A program made the translations under genes and the position numbers. A stretch of 64,000 nt of DNA from Blattamonas nauphoetae (Eukaryota; Preaxostyla; Oxymonadida). The notes under the pieces were generated by a model. It did not search any database and was not told where the DNA came from. It saw only the letters and a program-made list of their open reading frames with translations. Location of the stretch: assembly GCA_033064195.1 (NCBI GenBank), contig JARBJD010000020.1:1-64000 (forward strand). The letters run 5' to 3'. Positions 46,207 through 58,500 of the stretch are shown here, piece by piece (positions within the stretch are counted from its first letter, which is position 1; the number at the start of each line of letters is the position of its first letter).

Positions 46207-49200
46207 ATGTCGGAGCAGACCGATGTCCGCTCCTCAAAGTCCACGGACATTGTATGTTTTCTCTTTTTATTCCCAATCTCATTCTTATTTATCCTCGGCT
46301 ATGACATTCGTAATTTGTTTTTTTTCTCATTCCCTACCTTTGTCTAGCTTGACACACCTCCAAAACCGAAAGGAAAAGTGCTAAGTATACCCATTTTATC
46401 CATCTTTTGAGAGATTTTTCTTTCCATCGTCGTTCTCTTTTCATCTCACATCGACACCACTTTTGAGCCCTGTTTCCTCTCTTATCATGTCTTTTCTCTC
46501 TCACTCATGAAACAGCAAAAGCAAAGACACCCACTTCAAAATCAAAACAAATTCCTATTTCTCCATCACAGAAAATCCCGCAGACGAAAGGAGCACCAAC
46601 TGTCCCTCGCCCAGCTTCAGGAAAACAAAAAGCAAAGGCCATGAACGTTGCTTCATCCCGCATTCCGCGTTTATCAGCACCGAAACAAGATGCAGGACCC
46701 GCCCAATCGAAGCGCCCAGACACATCGCGTTCTCTGTCAACACCAAGATCCACGACCTCATCCTCACAAAAACCCAAAACTGAAACAGTCATTCGTCCAA
46801 AGACAGTTTCGAAAGGACAAGCATATCCAAGAGCCCCGAAAAGCAAGTCACAAACTCCAGAAGTTCACAGCCGCGTCTCTCAACCTAAACGTGTTCAATC
46901 CGCCAAACCCAAAACTCCACAACCAGCAAAACAGCGGTCTGTCCCTCCCGCAAAGGTGACATCTCTGACACCATCGCATCCTCTCACACGATCCAACACC
47001 CAACCATCACAGCCCGACAGTCAACAAATCCCTCCCCTCTCTCGCTCAAAACCACCTGCAAAAAGTCATTCATCTTCACGGTCATCTTCTGCTGCTCCTC
47101 ATTCACGTACATCGCCGATGTCAGCATCTTTTGACGCGAAGTTAACGGGAGTCCGTTCTTCTCAAACACAACGTTCATCCAGCGCAAGTGTCCGTTCACG
47201 GAAAAGCCTCGATGATGCGAAGCTATTTTCACCAGCAACAAAGCGAGTTGTTGCCAGACACATGGAATCATCGAAAACCAAAACGAACACATCACCAACA
47301 ACGACACGTGTGAGATCATCATCAGCACAACCACTCAAAGGACGTTCTGTGGAATCCCAAAAGAAAACTACAGCATTAAACCCGTCATTCAAATTATTGA
47401 CCCCAGAAACTGTCAAAGTATTGGAGAAGAAGCCATTCAAAATAGGCAACGAAACCTTCATCATCAAAATGCTCGTCGATAAAGAAATTAACAAAGACGA
47501 AATAGCACGTTCTATTGATGTCACAAAAACCACCCAAAAACCTTCTCCACGCAAACTCGCCCGTGCACAAAACGAACTTTCTTCACGTCCACCATGGAAT
47601 CCAAACACAAGCAAACCTCCAAGACCACCCCCTGAAGCTGAGTTTGTTCCGCCTATGGAAACAGAATCATATAATTCGGCGTTTATCAGAGATGATGACA
47701 GTTACGCGTGGCTCAGTGACTTGGACAGTAGCGAAGATGAAAGAAGCTCAAAGGCATCAAACAAGTCGAAAGGAAGTGGTGCCACCCCTAAGGATAATTT
47801 TGAACAAGGAAGGAAAGACACACCTTCTCCAAAACCCAAAACATCAAAGATTGACAATCTCAGGCCAGCTGGACTCTCAGGCACTCAATCAATTCATTCG
47901 AACATCTCTTTTACTGTCGCCCAAACTCAATTTCAGACACCAGAGAATCTCACTCCAACATCGTCCAAATCCCACACGTCACAGACAAATTCACCAACAG
48001 CAGTCCCTGTTTGGTATGACATTGAAAGAAAGGGGAACAAAATTGGATCAGAAAACACAGGGAAACGGGACGAAGTATCAGGTCTTGGCCATACTGATAT
48101 TCGGCCGATGTCAACTCGATCTGTTGGCTCGCCTCGCTCACAATCATTTGGGACAAATCAACCAAATTCGCCTGGCGGAACACCACGATCTAACGTGATC
48201 CAAACACTGGAAAATACAGAAACAAGCACAATCCACTCAGCTATTTCCAAAACAATTCAAGATCTCTCCCTCCTCGACAAGAACCTCGAACGAGCTGGAA
48301 TCAGTCCTGATTCTTCGCTACGTCGTTCAATTAACCATTCGTTGATTGCTGCTCGAGATCAAGAGCAGTGCGTTGTCGAAAGCTTCGCTGTGAAAAGTGG
48401 AGTCATGGACGAGGTCTTAGAAAGCGAAAAAAGCAAAAAATCGTTTGATCCATCAGCAACAGGCAAGCCGAGAGATGAGAACCGTGATGAATTGATCAAA
48501 AAGTTGGATAGAGAGAGAAAGATCAAGGAAATTGAAAATCAGACATTGGAGAAGCGAAAACTGCGAGAAAAGCAACCCCATGTCCGAATTGATCCATATA
48601 ATGAAGATGAACTCATGACAGAGGAAGAATTGAAGGACGAGGTCCGAAGAAAACGGAAGCGCGACTCTCGAGAAGGCAGCTTGATCTCCGCCCAACATTC
48701 ACGGTATCGACTTATGGAGCTCCCATATGATGATCAAGAACAAGCTGAATTAACAGTAACAATTCCAGGATTGGACAACGAGGTGGAGGACGACCAAGCT
48801 CGAAGAGGAAAAAAAGCAAAAGAATCAGCTTACGGAAAGTATCGTCACATTGAAGCTGCACGAAAGGTGGAAATGGAGTACGAGGAGGAAGATGACAACG
48901 TAAAAGTCGTTACGGTTGACAGTATGGAGCAACAAAGAAACCAAACTCTTTTTCTTCTTATCTCTCTCTGGCATCATTTATATGCTTTATATCACAATGA
49001 TTTTCGTATTATTCATTTCCAGGTCACTTCTACAACGATCTCATGCTTCGCAGCCCAGCTAATGAAGTTGATTTCACACATCCACCTCGACCAGCCTCAT
49101 TCGAAGAAAAAGTAAACTCTAGACCCGTCTCGATGAGGTATTTCATAATAATTTCTTCTTTTTTCCTTTTTTCCTTTTTTGTAACTTCTGCTCATGATAT

Positions 49201-50237
49201 TCTTCTCTTTCAGCCCAACACGTCATTCAACCCTCACAGTTCTGAAAGAAGAGGACGATGGAATCCAAATCGAAGGCCTGGCATTTGCTTCGCCTTTCCT
49301 CCTCGCAAGCCCATTAAGCAGACAGGGATCCAAATCATCCGGACACTTCGAACTGATCGACGAAAACGACGACGACATCACCGCTTCGCTGGAACATAGC
49401 GAGACGAAACCTGGACGCCCATCGCCAGGTATTAAGGGAGAGACTGGAGAGTTCATTGAAGTGACATTTGCAGTGCCGGCGGACACGACAATCATGAAGA
49501 AGGAGGAGAGGAAGGAGGAGGACGAGGGGAAAGAGAAGAAAGAGGAGAATGGGGAAGGATTGAAGAGTGAGGAGGAAATGAAGGAAGAAAGTGGAGAAGA
49601 GAGGAAACCAGTTGAAGAAGAGCAGGTGCATCGGGAGCAGGAGGGAGAGAAGAGCGATGAGAGCTCAGCCCAACCGTCTGCTTCATCTGACAACAACGAA
49701 ACCGAACCAAAACAGGACACAGCTGACCAGAATCACTCCCAGCAACCTCAAAATGACCCCAACACTCAAACAGAACCATCTGATTCCGCCACATCCACCG
49801 ATTCAAACATCAACACTTCCACTCCTCCCGATTCCTCCGAGCCAGCGTCAACCAATCCAGAACCCTCATCCCACTCTCCCACTCGCCCCCAACTTTCAAT
49901 TACGACAGACGATGAGCAGAAAGAACCCAAGCCAAGCCAGGCCCCTCCCTCGCCTGTCCGACAGGAGTCGATCTATCCAGCGCCGTCGTTCTCTCAAAAC
50001 GGCTACTTCTATTCGTCGTCGACCCGCATTCCGATTCCTGGATCTGTTTCCTTTGACCAGGGAACGCATAAGGTTGTTGATATGTCCAACATCGATAGAA
50101 CGTGTGCTGTTTTGTTGATTTCATGTTTTTGGAACTAATTTTTTAGCCCATCACTTGTCAGTCCGAGCTCAATTCGAGGCGATGGTCGCCCGACGCCATT
50201 CAACGCCAATCCTCATGTCATTCAACCGAAATCTTGA
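46207..50237 (+). CDS. Low-complexity protein of unknown function, 1193 aa, six exons
   Basis: Exons 46207-46251, 46348-46384, 46516-48921, 49023-49137, 49214-50101 and 50147-50237; all introns are GT-AG (about 45-131 bases), and the exons sum to 3582 bases with matching phases. The product starts MSEQTDVRSSKSTDILDTPP. Roughly the first 250 residues are basic and rich in Ser, Pro, Lys and Arg (many SSSR and PKTP patches). A short, more ordered segment (LEKKPFKIGNETFIIKMLV) follows, then acidic patches (DSSEDERSSK), a predicted coiled coil (RERKIKEIENQTLEKRKLRE, REGSLISA), a conserved-looking HFYNDLMLRSPANEVDFTHP and finally a Glu/Lys- then Ser/Pro-rich tail ending NANPHVIQPKS. The charge gradient and coiled coil would suit a cytoskeleton- or microtubule-associated scaffold, but this is inference; I recognise no domain. 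Confidence 0.8.
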
Positions 50238-50571
50238 TTTTGTCTTGCTTATGTTCATTTGCATCGTACTGCGTCGTCTTTTGTTCTTTCTGTTTCGACT
50301 TTTTCGAGAAAGAAACAAAATACGGGAATATAACGTTCATCGGAGCTTAAACAATCGGATAGATTAGGCCCACACTGTGAACATCCTGGCTGATGTGAAT
50401 AACTTACAGAACGACAGTATAACACAACTGTTAGGAAACAGGAAGCAAAGCGAAATCTTACGAAGTGTTCTGGATGAATTCACGGAAATTCTAGATAGAT
50501 AATCTCAAAAGAGACAAAAAAGAGATGAAAATCCGATAGGGGACGTTAAAAATGAGTTTTGTTCGCTGTTT
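50238..50571. other. Intergenic between convergent genes
   Basis: About 330 bases between the stop codons of the low-complexity protein gene and the ubiquitin-like gene. AT-rich; no feature recognised. Confidence 0.4.
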
Positions 50572-51028
50572 TCAGTCGGTTGGAGGGCGTTCTGCTTTTT
50601 GTTGTTTCATTTCCAGTTGGACTGATGATTCTTCAAAATCCCACTGGAGAGTATCACCCTCTTGAGCTCCACATTTTGAAACAAGTGTCTGAAGAAGGTT
50701 TGAATCACATTGGGAGGAAAAAAATGTGAGAGATGATGGATCTGAATAAATGTTGAAGAACGAACCTCAGGTCGAACTTGACCAATCGAAACTCCAGGTT
50801 TGTAGAACAAAATGACGCAAGTTTCATCACTCCCTGGATTTGCGGCGAGATGATACTTGAAGTGGGTCTGGCAGATTCTCTTCTTCAAATCGTAAATGGT
50901 CTCTTAAATGTGAAGAACAGATTGAAAAGAAGATAAAACCAACCAGTATCATCACATTCGACATCAATTGTGGAGTGATTTGGCATTAGATGGACATGAA
51001 GTTTCATTTCTCCGAGAGATCTACCCAT
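50572..51028 (-). CDS. Ubiquitin-like domain protein, 112 aa, three exons
   Basis: Exons on the minus strand: 51028-50944, 50902-50766 and 50688-50572; introns of 41 and 77 bases, GT-AG; the exons sum to 339 bases. The product starts MGRSLGEMKLHVHLMPNHST. It follows the beta-grasp order: strand MKLHVHL, strand STIDVECDD, helix TIYDLKKRICQTHF, strand CVILFYKPG, then TLVSKCGAQEGDTLQW, which matches the TL......DTL ending of ubiquitin-like folds. There is no C-terminal Gly-Gly and the last 25 residues are polar, so it is not a conjugatable modifier as it stands; it is more like a stand-alone UBL adaptor. It is divergently transcribed from the RING gene with 41 bases between the start codons. Confidence 0.75.
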
Positions 51029-51069
51029 GACAGTTCGTTTTCAATTCTGTTGACCAAATTCATCCGACC
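51029..51069. promoter_or_regulatory. 41-bp shared upstream region of the UBL and RING genes
   Basis: The whole distance between the two start codons. It must contain or overlap both 5' untranslated regions and most of both core promoters, unless transcription starts inside the partner gene. The sequence begins ACAGTTCGTTTTCAATTCTG. No recognised box. Confidence 0.5.
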
Positions 51070-52219
51070 ATGAGTCTCCATCCGTGCTTGCAGCCTATCC
51101 CAACTATTATTCCCCCTACTGTATGCCTTTTGAACTCCTCATCCTTTTGAACTGTTTAGAGGCATTCACTCCGCCACAGCCGCGACCAATATCCTCTGTA
51201 CCGACATTTTCCACAAAACTTGCACCAGAATGATTGTGTAATTTGTGGCTTGGACACAGATGCAGTACTTGTCCAGACTGCTTGCCATCACAACATTCAC
51301 GTTCAGTGGTCTGTAACTTCTCCTTCGTTTTATATTATCATATTCAGCCTCATGAATGCTCTTCACAATGGAGATACCAATTGGTTTGTGTTTTACCAAC
51401 GTTTTTACCATGGTATTTAGTCCACAGTGTCATCACACTGTAATTCCTGATTCAGTCAAGAAATTACATTGGCAAATAGATACCCACGTGGATGAAACTG
51501 ACCCATCACCCCTCGTTCAGACTGGCCGACACCATAATTGGTTTAATGTCACAGTTTGCTCATCATCTTCTCATCACTCATCTCATCGTTTCTCCTGGAC
51601 ATCTATCAACCAAACTCCTCTCCTATATCTAAACACCTCTTTTTTAGATATCATTACTACCACCACCCGGAATTAGAATCTCCCTCCTTCGGATCTTATT
51701 CCACCCTGCCTTCAGCTTCTCATATATTGATTTCATTCAACCGCCGTACACTCTTGTTGTTAAGATCTTCACTGAACACGTTCCCCTCCTCTACGACATC
51801 TGGTATGTCAAGGAGGACCGTCGGGAACAAAGCTATCGATTCACGCTCCTGCATGACATACAGTTCCATAATTCTATCACTCACTATTATCACTCAATTT
51901 ACAATGGGTTACCCACTCAATCTCTTTCTTTGCACTCGCAGGTCTCCTTTTTTCAGTTCTCATTTCTCAGCCTCTGTTGATCTCTCTGCCTCCGACTTCT
52001 GATCCAGAATTTCAACCCACTCGTCTATTTTACTCCACTTCTGTCGGAGTATCATCGACCACCAACTTTTTACCAGGCCAGTTTCCACCATACAGAACCT
52101 ATTCCAGACGATCTCATTCCCAACCCAACAGACCAACAACAAAACTCCATCAACCCCGCTGGTTGTGGAACACTTTCTGTGACCCGAAACAGAAATCATC
52201 TGGAACCGGACTCGGATAA
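51070..52219 (+). CDS. RING-H2 finger protein, 290 aa, six exons
   Basis: Exons 51070-51120, 51160-51308, 51348-51383, 51421-51514, 51648-51941 and 51971-52219; introns of 39, 39, 37, 133 and 29 bases. The exons sum to 873 bases with matching phases, and every junction is GT-AG. The zinc ligands are assembled only after splicing: CVICGLDTDAVLV, ACHHNIHVQC and CPQCHHTV, that is C-x2-C, C-x-H-x2-H-x2-C, C-x2-C, a RING-H2 pattern expected of E3 ubiquitin ligases that bind an E2. The second half (FIQPPYTLVVKIFTEHVPLL, YRFTLLHDIQFHNS) looks folded but I do not recognise it; the tail is Ser/Pro-rich. The donor of intron 4 (51515) is the least certain boundary, chosen because it alone keeps the frame. 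Confidence 0.8.
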
Positions 52220-52570
52220 GGAGAGGGGAAAGGTCAACCCACTCTTCTCCGCTCGAGAATTGGAAGAACAGAAAGAAAACTCATATTTTTAAACGTTAAT
52301 TGCTATAACTTGGTATATTTCTTGTGTTTTGATCCTCTTTGAAGAGGACGTCAACTTATTTTACGTTTTACAGCATGTTTTCATCGAGCCTCTTTACATC
52401 GGACTTATCCTGTTACATCATCGAATGTGACCCAATATTTTGCTTGTTGGGGTTCTTTTCTCGCTTCTCTTACTCAACAACGTTTGATAATTGGATATGC
52501 AAGGAGAAAAGTCGTGTGAAGTGAAGCGTGAACAAGTTTTGGTAAATAAACAGAATTTGGGAGTTGTGGT
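52220..52570. other. Intergenic between convergent genes
   Basis: About 350 bases between the stops of the RING gene and the giant gene. AT-rich; nothing recognised. The stop of the giant gene overlaps an AATAAA. Confidence 0.4.
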
Positions 52571-55500
52571 TTATTTCGAACCATTTTTCCGATTGAAATC
52601 ATAATATTGTTGGAAATTCTGAGCTGGTTTACCATAGCCTGCTATTTTTTGTTGTTTTGAGGTGGACTTATGCTTGTTTACAGGCTCAGCATCAGAAAGT
52701 CGACCTGATGGGCCTGATAGTCTGTCCACAACGATCGTTTTGCCGTACAATTCATTGCTTGTCGTGACATCTTTTCCGTGGACAGTGTCAATGCCACGAT
52801 TGGGTGACGGTCGTTGTGGTGGTGGAGAGAAGGTGTGAGCATCCGATGGGAAAGTCGATGCTGGTTCAACAGTCCGACCGTGTTGGCGTCTCCCTCTAGC
52901 TTCTTGATTGATTGATATGCGTGACTCTGAGGCGTTTGATTCATTCCTCTTCGTAACATCTTGACGACGGACAGCGTGAGAGTCAGCAGTGTCTCTTGAC
53001 TCTTGGACACCTCGTGATGTTGCTGGGTCTTCTTGACCATGACTGGTGGACGGTGATTGCGGCGAGTGCAGCTGAAGTGGTTTAGAAGAGAATGGGCTTC
53101 TCATGTTTATGCTTTCTTTCCCTTCTGATGGCTCCTCTGTGTTCCCATCAGGGAGATGATGCATGCCATCTTGAGCGAGAGCGTTGCTTGTGTCTGCATG
53201 CTCTTCTGGTGCCCCTTCAGCTACTCTGTCCATCGCGTCTGATGTTCTGTCCAGACCGGTTTTCGTATTGTTTGAGTCATCACCTTCTTGGATTTCCAGA
53301 TCATGGATGGTTTTACTATCAGTCCGAGAACTCAATCCTGGACTTTTGTCATGATTGATATTTGAATCTATCCGGACGCTTTCAGATTCATGATCGTCTC
53401 TCGACCCTGGTGTCTCCCGTGGTGTTGCTGGGTTTTCTTGACCAGGACTGGGAGATTGTGATGACGGAGAGTGTGATGTGTCTGGAGCATCATCGGGAGA
53501 ACCAATCTCATTGAGAGGTCCAGAACCCTCATTGTGCGGTTTTGAATCGGTCATGTCTCCTTCATTGTCTGAACTGAATTCTCCAGATTGAGATGGTGAT
53601 GGATGAGAGGGGATGCCAGGTTGTTGGGGCAGTCCTTTGTCTGCATGACAGAAACCAGCTGTGACAGGAGGCAGAGAATCCAATTTTCGATCGAATGGGT
53701 TTTCATCGCCACTTTTAGTGTTCGTTGGACTTAGGAGAGACATCCCGTCTTGGTCTGTCCTGTGTGATAGTGATTCCTGATTTGCTTGGTCTTGTGTTGT
53801 GTTTTCTGATAACTCTCCATCTTTCAGATCTTTTTTGACTTTTGGCGGAGGAAGAAATTTGTGTTTGTCACGATTGGGTGAACTCTGACTGAAAACTGTG
53901 TGATCTTGCCTGTGAGAATCACAATCTGATGGTCGATGCTGTTCAAAACGTGTATTTTCGTTGAGATGGTCATTCAGACTTGAAGGTTGATTAACATCAA
54001 CTGGCAATGAAGGATGGGCGTGTTGTCCATCTGAGATGCTTGCTATTTCTTCATCACTTCCATATGTCTCTTCGTTGTTCACGAGTTTGTTGTCACATGA
54101 CCCTCCATCTTCCTGATCTTCCAAATGTTCCTTTCTGTTTCCATCATTTGGACGATATGATCCTGAAGTACTTGTGTTCGTCCTCTTAACATTTTCCACT
54201 TCACTGCTCAACGTTTTGTTTTCACTGAGCTCAGGCTTCTGTTCTTTGTTCGACATGGATGATTCACCATCAAAGCTTGGTTGCTCATCAATCGAGTTTG
54301 TTGTTTGTTCGAGTTTTAGAGATGTTGGATCTTGTGGATCGATATCTGTCGATTCTTCACCATGATTCGATTTGGGAGAAGGCAGTGGTATCCCATCACA
54401 GCTGGGTTTCTGTTCTTGAGTCATCCCGTCGCGAGTTTGATTGTGAGGTGTGCGTCCTGAATGAGAATCATCCAAACGTTGTGTCTGATCGTCCAAAAGA
54501 AAATGCATTGGTCCTGATTTTGTTTGGTCAAAAAGTGTCTGAGTTAGTGCTTGAGTAATGGGAGGCTGTTGTGTCCGTGAGATTTGACGTTTTTTCATCG
54601 ACGGGGGTGATAGAGGTGGCATTGGAGTATAGGCATTTGCTTCAAGAGGTTGTTTCAAGTGTCCTTGAGATGGTTCAGTTGGGTCCCGAAGGATGACAGG
54701 AATTAGGACTCTATCTTGATTCTCTCGGTTCTGTTTTGATGAACCTTCACGTTGGTCGTTTTGGTGTCCTCTGGATTCGAAGCTGGTTTGTTTGGATCGT
54801 CCCGACGCAGGAGACGGTTTCTGCATGAGGGCATTAACATACGATCGATGATGAGCGCATTGATCTTTGAACTGTTGATTATGTCTGAACAGAGTCTGAT
54901 TAAGATCATCGGACTGTTTCTTCAGGAGTGAACGGAAGAATTGAGAGGCTTCTCGGACTTGCTGCTTCTGAGAGAACGGAGATGTCTCGAGGTCGATGAT
55001 AAAGTGAACGAGATTTTCTTGACTGGGCTTGCGGGTGTAGATTTTCGATGCACTTCTTTTGAGTTGGTCGATGTCCGGTTGGTGAACGTATGGAAATGCA
55101 GAAAACATATTGGATATGGCTGTGTGGTATTGCACAAATGAAGGATTGATATCTGCATCGATCTTCGGAATGAGTGGCATTGTGCCGAGATCATTCAGAA
55201 AAGCGGTGATCCTCTGTTTCAGAGTCTCTGAAAGGACTGACGACTCAACAGAGCTCTGAATTTGACGGCAAGATCTGTGAAATGTTGAGTGAAGAAAGGC
55301 GGCCGATATTGATTTGAGAGGAAGAGGGATGGACTGGAGCATCTTCGTAGTGGATTCGAGTGGTTGTGGGTTTTTGCTGGGATCGTTGAGGAGATCAGTC
55401 AACTGTGTCTGAAATAAGTTGAAAACGAAACAACAGTCTTTGGTAACTTGATCGTCTGAGACACCAACAACATTACAGAGTTGCATGAGATTGAATGGCT

Positions 55501-58500
55501 CAAAGAATGGTGTGTCTCTGAGATTATTCTGAAGTGTTAGAAGATGCTCGCGTGCACCGACAAGAGATTGACACTTGTTGAGAGGATGTCGCTCAAGCTC
55601 CGACAGCAGACTAGAGAGAATACATTTGACTGACGATGGACGTGAGACAGGAGACTTGGTATCGACAAAATTCTTGAATCCTGCGAGTGCCCATTCAGTC
55701 GTCTTGGTTTTGTCCATCGTTGTGACAAAAGTATTCAACTCATTCCAGAGAGTGCCCAGCTCTTTCGGCCAATCAGATTGATCTCGCTTTTCCAGCGGTG
55801 GTGGTGTCATTTCTACGATTTTGCTGACTGTCTGTGTTGTGCGATGGACAAGAAGCATGTGTCGATATGGATGATTGTTGAGGATGGCTGAGAGGTTAAG
55901 GAGATTCTGATGATTTGCTGGATGTCGAAAGACGTATTTCAAGCCGGAATAGGTTTCAAGATTACTGTCAAACGATGAACTGATATTTCCGAATGGCGGT
56001 TGTGGGTTGAGGGGCTGTTCGACAAAATCAGAGAAGGCGTTCAAATAGCGGCGAAATACCTGATTGAAACGATTGAGCATATCGTTGTTGACTTGGTCCA
56101 CCTCTTCCGGAACGACAATGTCGAATGGTTGAATGCGCTCTGGAGGCCTGAGTCTGATCATCGAGGTGAGATACGCCTTTTCCATTCCAAGCGACGAATT
56201 GTATTCTTCCAGATCAGAAATGATACCCAAGAGATGACGGAGTTCAGACTCGATTGGTGGGATAAGATATGCGAGTTCTGGTGGAGCAGAAGGAGGGATA
56301 TCGTATGTGTTTCGACCTTTGCTGGGGTCCTTGTATAACCTTGAGACATTGTCATGGATGTAGCCGAGAGTTTTATTGGTAGTTGAGATAAGATCCTGGA
56401 ATAGTGAGCGCTTCTCCCCGAGTTGAGGAAATGAGAGATTGTCGCTCAGCTTCGGGGCTTTCCTTGGAGGTTGTGAGACTTTGATCGATACGAGAGATTG
56501 GAAAAAGGCGATGACTCTCGTTTTGGTTGGGTCTGATTGGAGATAATTCTGCCAGTTTGAGATGACGGATTTCTGTCGAGCGATTTCGTTCTTCACTGTT
56601 AGTGGTGATTTGGGGATTAGGTTTTGGATGGATGCAATCTTACTCTCGATTTCAAGCATTGAAACATCTCCGAAGATGCAATGGTCAGAAAGATCAACAA
56701 AGATTTCTGAAAGTGTGATCAGGACCTGACCGTCGTTGCTGAAGGTCGGTTGTTGTGGAGGTGCGGGCAAACACAAACCTCTGAGCAAGTGAGAAACCCT
56801 TGAGAGGATTGTTTTCTGATCCTCTGATCGATAATGCTGATCCGGAATCGAATTTAGAAATTGCATCCACTCATTGAGAGGCCTGACAAAGAATGAGATT
56901 GTCTGCTGAATCTTCATATACTGTTGCTTCAAGGACTTGATTAGGACCTCCATCTGGCCTTTAATGGTTGAATACTCCTGTTGTGACAGTTTTGGCATGA
57001 AGAATAAAACAGTAAATTCCAGAAGTGTCCTAACGGAGTCAGGAATCGGCACATGGTACTCCTGTATCATCGATCGGTGCATAACTGGAGAGAGATTGTT
57101 GAGTGAGATCATTGAGTTCCTGAATGTCAACATCGACGTGAGAAGAGTTGACGTGAGTGTGAGATTCATCCCTGGCACAGAGTGTGTCAGTTCACTCAAT
57201 TTATAAATAATGCGCTGATTTGAATTGATTTGTGGTTGGATGAGGTAGAAGGACATTCGGTCCTGAAAGAGAGTTTGTGCCTGTGCTTCAAGGATCGAAC
57301 AGTCCTGAGTAAACTGCAGAACACCTTCCAACAAGGTGAAGAAGTGATTCAAATCATCACAGAATACACTCATCTGATTTGAGGAGAACCGTCGAGATTT
57401 CGGGTCGGTGAACTGAGGAGTGTTCAGCGAGCTAAACACAGGTTTGTCCGGAAGGACATCAGGATAGAAGACGATTCTTGTGAGGATATTCTTTGCCTCA
57501 CCGGAACCAAACTCCGTATAGAGTTGAGAGAGCATTTCGCCCTTCCTGAAGCGGATCCAGACTTGTTGACGGAAGGGAATGTAGAAAAGAGAGAGGATTT
57601 GGTATTTCATCATTTCGGGAGGATACTCAGATTTCATCTGAACGAGAAGACTCAACTTGGCTTGCAAAAGAGCTGCTTTTGTGTCGGACGTTAGAAAGTT
57701 GAAGACATCGGGCTCAACGCCGTGTGAATGAAGGGTGGTTTGCTGATTATGCGGTAGGTCCTCAACGAGTGTCAATCTGAGAAGAACTTTGAAATATTTG
57801 AGGGCGGGGAGTAGAAACGCGTGAGGCAGAGCAAACTGTTGATCTTGCTGTGACAGACTGTTTGGGGTGATGATGATTGGAAAGATAGCCAACAAGAGTT
57901 CGGAGAGTTGGCGTTTATTCAGACGACATTTTCTCCAACCAGCCTCGTCGACGAATGCATAGATTGCGCGCATTCTCGGATCAGTGAACGGCATCGACAT
58001 TGACGAGATGGTGAGGTAAAATAGTCGAATGAGAAAGTCGACATTGTGATTGAGAGTGTCCTTTTCGACGTGTTGGACAAGTGTGAGAAGGAATAGAACG
58101 ATGTTATCACCATGGACTGACGAATTATCGAATTCTTGTGGTGACCGATGTGGAGATGATGGAGGAATCGAGAGTGAGATGCGAGGGAGAGTTGTGTGGA
58201 ATGTACGATCGAGGCATTGCGATGTGTGAGAGAGGAGTAATGAAGTGACAGACTGTGGGAGGTTTGGAATGAGTTTGGTCAGAAAAGACAGTCCTTCAAT
58301 CGGGTTGACATTTCCAAGTGCAATCAGAAGGAGTGTGTTCAAGATATGATCGCAATTCGAGATATCTTGGCCAACTTGAATGTTCTCTGTTTGGCGTTGT
58401 TTTACCCTGTTGAATTTGTGCGTTCCTTCGTTGAGTTGGTGAAGGGGTGGTTGGGCCAGTGGAGTGGGTGTCTGATTCGAGAACAAGATGGATAGTTGTT

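Noticed and set aside
47515-48198. 227-residue ORF overlapping the 1193-residue protein in another frame
   Set aside because: A shadow of the Ser/Pro/Gln-rich coding sequence; the main frame has matching exon phases over six exons.
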